From Cymodocea nodosa (Eukaryota; Streptophyta; Magnoliopsida; Alismatales; Cymodoceaceae), in NCBI GenBank assembly GCA_036874045.1, contig JAZBRI010000010.1, positions 3,120,001 through 3,184,000 on the forward strand: a DNA stretch of 64,000 bases, in the 5' to 3' direction. Numbering within the stretch: position 1 is the first letter of the stretch; every line of letters starts with the position of its first letter. Positions 37,200-47,476 of this stretch are shown one piece after another. Both the position numbers and the translations under genes were made by a program. The notes under the pieces are model-generated. The model ran no database searches and was not told where the DNA came from. It saw only the letters and a list, made by a program, of their open reading frames with translations.

Positions 37200-39117
37200 T
37201 GTTTAGAATGAAAAAGTGCATAATATTAACGGTTAAATGATGGTTAATTGCATAATATTTAGCTTATCATATGAGAATTAAACCATTATGTTATAATTGC
37301 ACTGTTATATGCTTTAATGAAAGAATCTACATAATTTCAAGGAATTAATGTGAATTAAGTACATTTCTAAACTATCGGTGAATTGCAGGCTGTGAAATTC
37401 TTAAGTATCCAAATTTTCTGTTATTTCAGAGAGTTATATTTAAAGTACTGGATAGTTATGTTTTAAATGCTAAAAGAATATTCAAGTACACAGTAACAAT
37501 TTGTTGAGTTAGTGAGTAAAAACCATAAGTTATATATCTAAACTCGTTAAATTAGAATTATGCACGTGTTGAATTTAAATGCTTTATTATATCACATGAG
37601 ATGCACATGTTTAACTCGTTAAGTTAGCATAACTATACATGTTGAGTTACTTGAATATACACTAAGGTAATGCGTTGTGTTAGTAGCTTATAAGTTATTT
37701 CTTTATTGCATATGTTTTATAGTTAAATCAACAAAGTAAGTCCATTGAGTTATCTGTAACTCTATGGACCATTTATTTTCTAATATGCTACTATAGTAGT
37801 TGTAGAAATAGGACATTCGAAGGAAAACCATGATTTCACATATCACGTAGGAATTCACTCGTGGAAGGAAGAAGAAATCACCATCGTCGATATGAATGAA
37901 GGAAATCCAACCGATCATCTAAGTAGAAGTAGTTACTATAGAAAGAAATATAAAAGAAGAGGAGAAATATGAAGAAATTGTGTGTGCAAAGGTGGAGGAC
38001 CGTGCTAACTGTAGACAGCATTGGAAGTTCCCCGAAGTTCCACACCACCACCAAAATCACCAACCATCGAAGGTCTATGAGGATACTTTCTTGATGTCGG
38101 GTTGATTCCGAGCCAAACATGGTGACTGACAACCATTGTGAGGAGTGATTGTGTTGCGAGAAGGGAAGCCATTTTCACCAAGCACCGACTCATATCTCGG
38201 GAGATCGTAAAACTTCTAGCCTTGGTTTTGGGTTGATGCTAGTATGTTGAAGAGGAGACATCTTACAATTTTGGATTTGCGATTCTATAGGGAAAGGAGG
38301 CAAGATTGTAAGTGATTAAGTTTTCAGTGGTGTAATTGCGTCACATGTAGTGATAGAAGTTTTTACTATTGATAGAAATTTTTACATTTCACCTTTCATT
38401 CATCTTCAGAAACATATCAAAACAAAAATACTAAAAATAACAAATTATCTATGTTTACATTTAGTATTAAAGTGTTGTATTGTTTGTTTTGTATCATGAT
38501 TAATGTTATCATTGTCAGTATTGTGAGTGTTTTATGTTTGTTTGATTCAGAAAATAGAAAATAGTGTTATTGTTTACTGAAATTGATTCATTTTAGATAC
38601 TTGAAGATTTTAATGGTTACTATTTGAAATATCTAAATGTTAGTGTTACTTAATGATAAATTTAATATTAACTAACATTAAAGAGCTTAATTGATGTTAT
38701 TTACAATCTGTGGAACCGCTTAATGGTTGGTTGAATTCCTTTGTAAATAGCAGTATTTAACTGGAAAGATAGGCTCATGGAGTTAACTTACGTCCATGAG
38801 GTCAGTCCGTTGAGTTAGCCATAACTCAACGAACTAAGTCCATTGTATTAACTCTAACTCAACGGAGTGCTTACTAAACACATTTATACTCCAATATAAA
38901 AATCGAAACAATACACAATTCTTACTCAATCTCTGTGGGGTTGACTTGTACTTGCACACAAATACAATATACATTGTGCACTTGAAGTTAAAATACAAAT
39001 TGGAATTAATCTCTAATTTGTGTGAAAGGTTGTTTGTTTACTTCTAAAAGTAATTATTGATATAAGCATAAAGACAAATTAAACAAGTTTAAAAATAGAA
39101 GTTAACAACCCCAAACA
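37200..39117 (+). repeat. 5' LTR of gypsy Gy2
   Basis: About 1918 bp, TGTTTAGAATGAAAAAG ... CCCCAAACA. It contains hairpin GTTGAGTTA/TAACTCAAC at 38809-38830, CACGTG-derived words, and a block (38100-38300) with CATCAACCCGA-like and TATAGAATCGC sequences shared with all other gypsy LTR pieces in the window. The 3' edge is set by comparison with the LTR end at 12227. Confidence 0.8.
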
Positions 39118-39124
39118 AGTTTTC

Positions 39125-39142
39125 TAGTGCCGTTGTCGAGGA
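39125..39142 (+). other. gypsy primer binding site, tRNA-Asp type, degenerate
   Basis: TAGTGCCGTTGTCGAGGA lies 7 bases after the LTR end. It resembles the Athila-type TGGCGCCGTTGCCGGGGA with three or four changes. Confidence 0.65.
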
Positions 39143-39199
39143 TTGAGAAGCTAAGAAACTATGAGTGCTGTTTTGTTTTAATAGCAAAGAGAGTGTTGT

Positions 39200-40144
39200 G
39201 TGTTTTATTCTATAATTGAGAATATGGCATATGCTTATGCTCAAAGATTTCTGAAACTTGTAGTTAGCATATGTGAATTTTGTAATTTGGAAGGTCATGA
39301 TATCTCTGATTGTTTGAAACTAAGGCAGTTGCAGATGGTTAGATCACATGAACAACAAATGAATTATCTTCAATATAATAGAGTTGAGTACGAGAATCCT
39401 ATAGTTTACCTAACTGATGGTCAGTTTAGAATGTGTAATATGTTGAGAGACAAGGAAGTTTGGGATAGGTATGACAGATTAGAGCGTAGCTTAGAGTAAA
39501 ACATGGACAAATTGGAACAATACATGTGTCAACAACAAGAAGTCAACCAATTAAACTATAGGGAAGAATATTCAAAACCTAAAATTGATATTATATATGA
39601 AACTGAAAAAATCATAATGAAAATTGATCAAAAATTGAATGCAATGAGATTAGATGATCAGGAAAGAAAATTAAAAGCATTGGACAAATTTACAATGAAA
39701 TTACAAGTTATGCAACAAGAAAACACAAATGAAAAGTTTAATGTTACACAAGTGCATAATTTGCAAGACATACAAAAAACAAAAGTAAATACCAATGCAA
39801 TAGAATTTAAAGAATGCAATTTAAAACTAAAAATAGTTGAAGATCATAAACACGAAAATGGAATACACAAACATCATGAAAGTAATGAAAATTTGGAAGA
39901 TGTATGTATAACATTAAGATCTGGAACTGATATATCACAAAGAATTCAAAAAGAAAGTAACATGAAGGTGGATAAGAACAAAATTCAAAATGATAATGAA
40001 AATGTAATATCTGAAAACATAGAAATCAATGAAGAAAAATCTAAATCTGAAAATGAGACTAAAAATGATCAAACAAATGAAATGAAAGAAAAAGAATCTT
40101 TTAAATCACAATCATTAGCACCCTATCCTAAAAGTTTACAATAA
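39200..40144 (+). pseudogene. gag: gypsy gag C-terminal part (Gy2)
   Basis: One frame interrupted by TAA at 39500-39502. Early on it carries a CCHC-like knuckle CEFCNLEGHDISDC, then a Gln/Lys-rich region, and near its end the Athila hallmark VCITLRSGTD followed by an acidic Lys/Asn/Glu-rich stretch and APYPKSLQ, the usual lead-in to the protease region. Only about 80 bases separate the primer site from this frame, so most of the gag N-terminal domain has been lost. Confidence 0.75.
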
Positions 40145-43100
40145 AAATTTCTTGAAAAATAAGAAAAAATTAGAGAAATTTTTGAAAAAGTACAAGTTAA
40201 CATTTCTTTGTTAGACTTATTGCAGAAAATGCCACCTTGTGCTAAATTTCTTAAGGATTGGTGTATTAAGAAAAGAGAGCGAAAAGTTTTAAGGAAAGTC
40301 TTTTTAGCTGAGCAAAGTAGTTCTCTATTTCTACCATAAATTCCTAAAAAGTTATTTGATCTTGGAATCCCTATTATATCATGCACCATAGGAAATACCA
40401 TTCTAGAAAGAACCTTAATAGACCTAGGTGCAGGTATAAATGTTATGCTGAGTGATATATTTGCATTCTTAGGATTAGAAGGCTTAATCCCAACTAGGAC
40501 TGTTATTCAATTAGTTGATAGAAGTACAAGATACCCTAGAGGAAAAATAGAGGATGTCTTAATTAAATAAAAAATTTCATATATCCTATTGATATTATGA
40601 TTTTAGATTCCCAACAAATTAAGCATAAAAATCATGATACATCTTTAATTTTGGGAAGACCATTCTTAGCAACATCAAGGGCTGTTATAAATTGTAAAAC
40701 TGGAGTAATGAAGTTAGTATATGATAATGAAGATACTCAATTAAACATTTTAAAACTAGAAAAGTTCGAGGAGTTAGAAATGTCCTTACATACTATAGAC
40801 TTTTTAGAGGATGAAGGAGATATGCTTGATGATGTGATTCAAGAAGAATTAAATAGGCAACTAAATTCTGAAACTTTAGAAGAAAGTGAAAGCATAAATG
40901 TAGAAGGAGATCAAGAAGAGATTAATATAGAAAATGAAAATGTTCAATTAGGAGCTCTAGTTTCTAATGGTCAACACTTAGATTTAAAACCTTTACCTCT
41001 TGAATTAACCTATATATTTCTGGAAGAAAAACGAACATGTCCAATTATTATTGCTTCAGATTTAAAAGAGGATCAAATTTGTAAATTAAAAGATGTAGTA
41101 AAAACTTATAAAGAGGCAATAGGATGGACTATGACTGATATAAAAGGGTTAAGTGCAACTTTATGCTGTCACCACATATATTTAGAAGAGAATGCTAAAC
41201 CAGTTAGAATTCCTGAGAGGAGATTAAATCCAAACCTTAAAGAAGTAGTCAGGAAAGAAATAGTGAAATGGTTAGATAATGACATAATTTATCCGATTTC
41301 TGATAGTTCATGGGTTAGTCCATTCCATGTAGTTCCCAAGAAATCAGGATTAACAGTTATTAGGAATGAAAGTCAGGACTTGATACCTACTAGAATTCAA
41401 TCAGGCTGGAGAGTGTGTATAGACTATAGAAAGCTGAAGGCTGTGACTAGGAAAGATAATTTTCCCTTACCTTTCATAGATCAAATGCTAGAGAAATTAG
41501 CAGGGCAAGAATATTTTTGTTTCCTAGATGAATATTCAGGATATAACCAAGTTTCAGTAGCATTAGAGGATCAAGAGAAAACAACTTTCACCTATCCTAA
41601 TGGAACTTATACTTTTAAGAGAATGCCATTCGGATTATGCAATGCACTAGCCATCTTTTGAAGGTGTATGTAGGGCATATTCACTAGAATGATTGAAGAT
41701 TTTTTAGAAATATTTATGGATGATTTTATTGTTTATGGAACTTCATATGAAGTGTGTTTAAACAATTTAGACCAAGTATTAAAACACTGTGTGGAAAAAA
41801 GTCTAGTTCTAAATTGGGAAAAATGTTACTTCATGGTTAAACAAGGAATAGTCTTGGGACATGTTGTTTCAAAGAAAAGGTTGGAAGTAGACAAAACTAA
41901 AATAGAAGTAATTTCTAATTTACCAAAACCAAAATCAGTAAAAAATATTAGATCATTTCTAGGACATGCTGGATTTTATAGAAGATTTATTAAAGATTTT
42001 AGCAAAATAGCTAGACCTTTGACTAATCTATTAAAAGATGTCCCATTCAACTTTGATAAGAATTGCAAAGAAGCATTTTTTAAGCTTTAAACTAGCTTAA
42101 TTTCAACTCCTATAATACAAGCACCTAATTGGAGCCATCCATTTGAATTAATGTGTGATGCATCTGATTTTTCTGTAGGAGTAGTGCTAGGATAGAAGAT
42201 AGAAAAATCTCCTAAAGTGATTCATTATGCAAGCAAAACTTTAAATGATGCTCAAGTTAATTATACAACTACTGAAAAAGAGCTGTTAGTTGTTGTGTTT
42301 GCCTTAGAAAAGTTTAGATCATATATGATTGGAGCTAAAGTGATAGTATACATGGATCATTCAGCTTTAAAACACCTAATAGCAAAGAAAGAGACTAAAC
42401 CTATATTGATTTGATGGATATTATTATTACAAGAATTTGATCTAGAAATTAAAGATAAAAAAGGTTGTGAGAATGTAGTAGTAGATCATTTATCAAGATT
42501 ACAAATAGAAAAATCAAATATTGAAATTAAAGATAATTTTCCTGATGAACAATTAATGACCATCAACACAATGTGTTGGTATGCAGACAGTTAATTACTT
42601 AGTTACTAGTTTAACACCTAAGGATTGGAATAAACAAGATAAGAAATTGTTCTTTTCAAGAGTAAAATATTACTATTGGGAAGACCCATACTTATTTAAG
42701 AAATGTCTTGATATGGTTTTAAGGAGGTGTGTTCCAGAAATTGAATATCAAAGCATATTGTCTTTCTACCATGACCAAGCATGTGGAGGGCATTTTGGTT
42801 CTGGGAAAATTGCTGCCAAAATTTTGCAATGTGGATTTTATTGGCCAACACTATTCAAAGATGCTCATAAATACTGCTTAAGTTGTTTAAGATGTCAATA
42901 AATAGGAAGAATATCAAAGAGGAATATGATGCCTCTCAATTCTATTATTGAGGTTGAAATCTTTGATGTGTGGGGAATAGATTTTATGGGTCCATTTCCT
43001 ATGTCTAATCAATTTAATTATATATTATTGGGGGTGGATTATGTATCTAAATGGATAGAAGCTATTCCTACAGAAACTAATGACAATAAAGTGGTAATAC

Positions 43101-43867
43101 ATTTTATAAGAACTAATATAATTGCTAGATTTGGAATACCTAAAGGTATTATTAGTGATAGAGGAACTCATTTCTATAATAGAAGTTTTAAAGCCTTAAT
43201 GAAGTAATATGGAGTAAATCACAAAATTGCAACATCATATCATTTGCAAACAAGTGGACAAGTAGAAAGTGCAAACCAACAAATTAAGTTAATCTTAGAA
43301 AAAGTAGTAAATCTTACTAGAAAAGATTGGGCCAATAGATTAATAGATGCACTTTGGGCTTATAGAACCACTTATAAGACAAGCTTAGGTATGTCACCTT
43401 TTAGGCTAGTATATGGAAAAAGTTGTCATTTACCAGCTAAAATTGAACTAAAGCTTATTGAGCATTAAAAACTCTGAACACTAATTTAAATCAAGCTGTT
43501 GAAAATAGGAAAATGCAATTGATTGAATTAGAAGAATTTAGGAATGAAGCTTATTCGAAAATTGTAAGAGAAAATGAAGTTCTGGCATGACAAGAAAATT
43601 TTTTCAAAAACCTTTGAAATAGGACAAGAAGTATATCTTTACATGACTAGACTCCATAACCATCTAGGAAAATTAAGATCTAGATGGGTAGGACCTTACA
43701 TAATTCGAAATATTTATTCCTATGGAGCTATTGAAATTGAAAATCCTAAAAATCGAAATATATTTAAAGTAAATGGACAAAGACTCAAACCTATTTTGAA
43801 AATACCAAAAAGTTCCTTTGGAATTATAGAAGAAGTAAGAGTAGAGGACTACTCGAGCTTTACTTAG
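40145..43867 (+). pseudogene. pol: gypsy protease-reverse transcriptase-RNase H-integrase (Gy2)
   Basis: Protease region: KMPPCAKFLKDW, CTIGNTILERTLIDLGAGIN (active site usually DLGASIN), YPRGKIEDVL and LILGRPFLAT. Reverse transcriptase: VCIDYRKLK, MPFGLCNALAIF and catalytic FMDDF near 41715. RNase [18 protein letters not shown] and YMDHSAL. Integrase: HDQACGGHFG...C..C zinc region (42760-42900), core [16 protein letters not shown] and GQVESANQ, and the RWVGPYI module. Stops lie near 40145, 40160, 40337, 41661, 42091, 42195, 42413, 42900 and 43206. Frameshifts lie near 40570, 42585 and 43450. Closely related to Gy1. Confidence 0.93.
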
Positions 43868-44592
43868 TAAGAAATTATCTAAGTGTGTGTTATATATATA
43901 TATATATATAAAACTTATTTAAGCATAGTCACAGTTCAACTGAAAGGAATTATTGGTTTTACCGAAACATATATTAAAAAAAAATCGTTGTGGTTCAACC
44001 GATTGGATCCATCGGTCTAACCGAAACATTAAAAACATAAAAACAATCTATATATTATATTAAGTAAAAATGTCGATTTTACCGAAACATAGTATCGGTT
44101 CAACCGATAGAAGAAAAAAAGAGAGTATTTAATTTCGGTTCAATAGAGGAATATAACGGTTTGACCGAAATGCTAAAATGTTGAAAAATTAAGAGTCGGT
44201 TAAACCGAAAATTCTTCAGTCTAGACTGAAGTAAAAATTATTATTATAAGTATTTTTATTAGTTATAACTTTATGGGAAGTCCGTTGAGTTACACTTAAC
44301 TCAACAAACTTACTCTATTGAGTCTAGGATAAGTTAACGAACTTACCTCATTGAGTTAACTCAACAGAGTACTGTAGTTAAGTCCACAGACTTAGTCCGT
44401 GGAGTTAACTGTAACTCCATAGAGAGGTAAATGAGAGAGCAAGAGTTTGCACGAGAGAATGACCTAATTACCTACTAAAACTTAGGATTTATTTATACTA
44501 ATACTTAGGCTTTGGGGGCATTATCTACAAGCTCATTTAGAACCTAGAACAGTAGAGATCAGAGCGATTCTGTTCCATTCCAATACTCCACA
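43868..44592 (+). other. gypsy intergenic region with palindrome cluster
   Basis: No ORF. A (TA)n run lies at about 43889-43910. Palindromes include ATCGGTTCAACCGAT (44094-44108), TCGGTCTAACCGA (44012-44024), TCGGTTAAACCGA (44196-44208), CGGTTTGACCG (44157-44167) and the perfect 18-bp CTTCAGTCTAGACTGAAG (44214-44231). A hairpin GTTGAGTTA/TAACTCAAC with a 4-base loop is at 44284-44305. A GGCTTTGGGGGCATT tract occurs near 44511. Confidence 0.65.
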
Positions 44593-46845
44593 ATGAAAAA
44601 GATGATGCTAGAGTTCTAGGAGGAAGCAGTTGATATGACAAGAATTCTCAAAGAATCTGAAGAATGGCGTACGAGGCAGAAGATCAGAAATACAACATGG
44701 GAAAAAGAACTACAAAAGGTAGAATCTGACATTTTCTACTAGAGGAAAGTTTTAGTAGATTTAGGCATAAAAATACCTCAGATTATGGAAACAAGAATCA
44801 AAGTAGCTACAGAAGTTGCATTAAATAGAGAGAGAAAAATCAAACCAAATAATGAAGTTGCCCTAGAATTGATCCAATGTAAGTCCCGACTATGGTTCAA
44901 AAGACGCATTAGGGGACATGCACGGTGGGCAATTTGGGAACAATAGAGGAAAGGAAATGAAGAATATGCAATTGAAGAATAAGAGGAATTGACTACTGAA
45001 AGACCTGTCCCTAAGGAATAGCAACTTGGACCTTCAGTTCCACCACCTAAACCACTAGAAAGGGTGGTAGTTACAGGGCCTTCTATTGAAGAAGAATTAA
45101 GAGAATTTGAAGAACTAATTCAAGTTAGAAAAAACCAAGGAGAATCAAAAGATTTGGTAGTAGCTAAAGCACATCTAATGTTTGATGCACTTTACAAAAG
45201 GAGGGTTGTAGAAAAGTTGAAGGCCCAATACAAAGTTAAAGTTGAACAACATCAAGAAGCCATTGCCATACCTACTACAAGAGAAGCTGAAGTTAGTCCT
45301 TCGAGACTAGTAACTATAGGAAGAGTAAAATAGGAAGAGCCAATACTTGTGGCTCAAGGGCTTGTAGAGCCCATTTTAGTAGATTTAATCTCAAAGAAGG
45401 AAGAGGAAGACTAGGCACAGCTAATTAGAAGAAGGAAAGGAAAAGAGATAGTGCTTGAACATAAAGAAGAGATTAAATCTGAGATGCAAATATCAGTAGG
45501 GCCTGTAAAGCCAATTTTTGTAAACCTGCTATCTGATTCTGAGGAAGAGCAGAAGCAGCAACAGCAAGAGCAAAGAGAAGAAGAAAAATAGGTTGAAACT
45601 AATCTACAGCCTATACAAACAGAAGATACTGAAATTAGGGCAGAAGCTGATTTGCTTGTGACTCCATCCCAATCTACCACAGAATCAGAAAGAACAGTAA
45701 CAATGCAGATTGGTAGTTAGGAGGAAGAAGAAAAAGAAGAAACTGAACAAGAGAATATGGAACAGAAAGAAAATATCTCGACAGATTCCATTGAAGAGCA
45801 AGAGACTCTTCAACAAATTTTGGAAAGAATTCAAGAGAGAAGAGTGGAGAGTTCTGCCAGCTCACCACCATAGACAGAAGTAGAAGCAAAAAGGCTGGAA
45901 TCTCTAGATCATTTCTAACATAGTCAAGTTTAGCACATGGAAGAGGAAATTCAAGAACAAACCCCTCTAGAGCAACAAATTCAAATTCCTAACTCGACTG
46001 AAGCAACAGTTTTGAATGAGGTACACTTTTGGAGTTAGGAAGCATATAATAAATATCAAGAGATTAGGGGTTATGATATTATTTACAGTAGACCAATAAA
46101 TTAGGATGGTATGCAGGAAATTAAAGAATTGTTTGAGTTCTAGGGTCTACTACAATTTATTTCTCAACATAAAGGGCATGTAGTATACAAAAATCTAGTA
46201 CCTTGTTTCTATGCAAACTTGAGAGAGGAAGAAGGAAAATTAATTTCCAACGTGGAGCAAGCTAATTTACAAATAACACCAGAGCTTCTCCACAACATTT
46301 TAGGATTGAAAAATGAAAGGAAAGAAATTTTGGAAAGCACAACTGTTGTTGAGTGGACAGAATAGGAAATGAAGGACAGTTTAGCTATCAATCCTGGTGT
46401 GCCATTATTAAACAAATTGAAGCACTTAAATGGTAAAGCACACATGGTAGCTAACATTTTGATTAAAATTGTCTACCAACAACAAGGCCATGATATTGAA
46501 CTAAGTCAATTTGTCAAGTGGGTCACATATGTAGTTGTGAACAGAATCCAAATTAACTAGTGTCAAGTCTTCCTGTCCAAGATAAAATCTGTAAAGAAGA
46601 AATTATTTTATGGAGATTTGATACCTATATTGATGGTGGATTGTATTGATTTCACGAAATGGGCATCAAAAAGGATAAGATCAAGAACCATTTCAGTGAA
46701 AGAATATAGAAACTACAATGTTGTAGCTGCTGAAATATCTATACCTTCTAGAGACATTATTGGAGCTATTGAACGGATAAATCAATTAGAGTAACAACTA
46801 GAAAAACTCTAGAAGGAAGTAGATGAACCTAGGAAGAAGGATTAA
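44593..46845 (+). pseudogene. env-like third ORF of gypsy Gy2 (Transposase_32-type domain)
   Basis: A single frame of 751 codons, ATG 44593 to TAA 46845, with 19 premature stops (16 TAG, 3 TAA, no TGA) and no frameshift. Residues 1-160 are Arg/Lys/Glu-rich; 160-470 are very acidic and Gln/Glu-rich. Residues ~489-680 form a domain with YSRPIN, IKELFEF, LVPCFYANL, ITPELLHNILGLKN, KAHMVANILI, VVNRIQIN and KKLFYGDLIP. These match in order the copia third ORF (RPIKF, IRDLFEF, AAFYSNL, LSPELIFEVLGLKN, ARFIANL, LLNRIQINW, KLFYGD). After it SRTISVKEY corresponds to MRAFSVKDL of the copia copy. Such domains occur in plant 'envelope-like' or 'putative plant transposon' proteins. No signal peptide is visible. 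Confidence 0.82.
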
Positions 46846-47476
46846 AATGTATTGTTCATCTACTTGTATTAAAAATATCTGATTGATTATACTATAATAT
46901 AATATATATAAATGAATGTTTGAATTTCAGATGTTTTTTAATTCGTGTTTGAGAATGATATAATTGATGAACTACATTGAATATTATATAACTATTTGAA
47001 CAATGTACAAGACTGTTTAAAAGATTTACAAATTTTTTGAATGACATGGTTAAATGCATGATAATTAGTTAATGCTGAAAATATCTACATGCTGAAAAGT
47101 AAAATGTAAATTCTACACAATAGGAAATGAACTATAAGTTAAAAATGCATATAAAGTTTAGATTTAAATGAGTTAGATTAGAAACTGCATTAATGACATA
47201 TATTTAACTTTATTTAAGTTGACAAAATGCAGGAGAAAAAAAAAATAGAAGTTAATACGATGAGTAAGTTTAAGAAATTTGCTAAGTGTTAACTCAACAG
47301 AGTAAGTTTGTTGAGTTAACCTTAACTCCACGAGGTCAATAATAAAATATAAAGTCACTCCGTTGAGTTATCTGTAGCTCAACAAGGTTAGTTTGTGGAG
47401 TTAGCAAATAGTAACTGAAGCTAGTCCATTGAGTTAACTGTAACTTAATGAGGTTAGTTCGGGGATTAAGCTAAAC
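46846..47476 (+). other. gypsy 3' untranslated region
   Basis: A/T-rich, no ORF. 47220-47260 has a purine run (AGGAGAAAAAAAAAATAGAAG). 47288-47320 is a perfect 11-bp inverted repeat (GTTAACTCAAC and GTTGAGTTAAC, 11-base loop), followed by further GTTGAGTTA words to 47470. The copia solo LTR interrupts it at 47477. Confidence 0.55.

Larger units (their letters stand above)
37200..47476 (+). mobile_element. Ty3/gypsy Athila-like element Gy2, 3' end not seen
   Basis: 5' LTR 37200-39117, primer site at 39125, shortened gag, protease, reverse transcriptase, RNase H, integrase (to 43867), a non-coding part with palindromes, an env-like ORF (44593-46845), then a 3' untranslated region. At 47476 it is interrupted by a solo copia LTR; sequence after 49230 may be its continuation, but no 3' gypsy LTR is recognisable. 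It inserted into the copia G reverse transcriptase gene. Confidence 0.85.

Noticed and set aside
45411-45889. Minus frames with Cys/Ser/Leu-rich sequence opposite the gypsy env-like ORF
   Set aside because: Shadow of the acidic Gln/Glu-rich middle of the plus-strand ORF.
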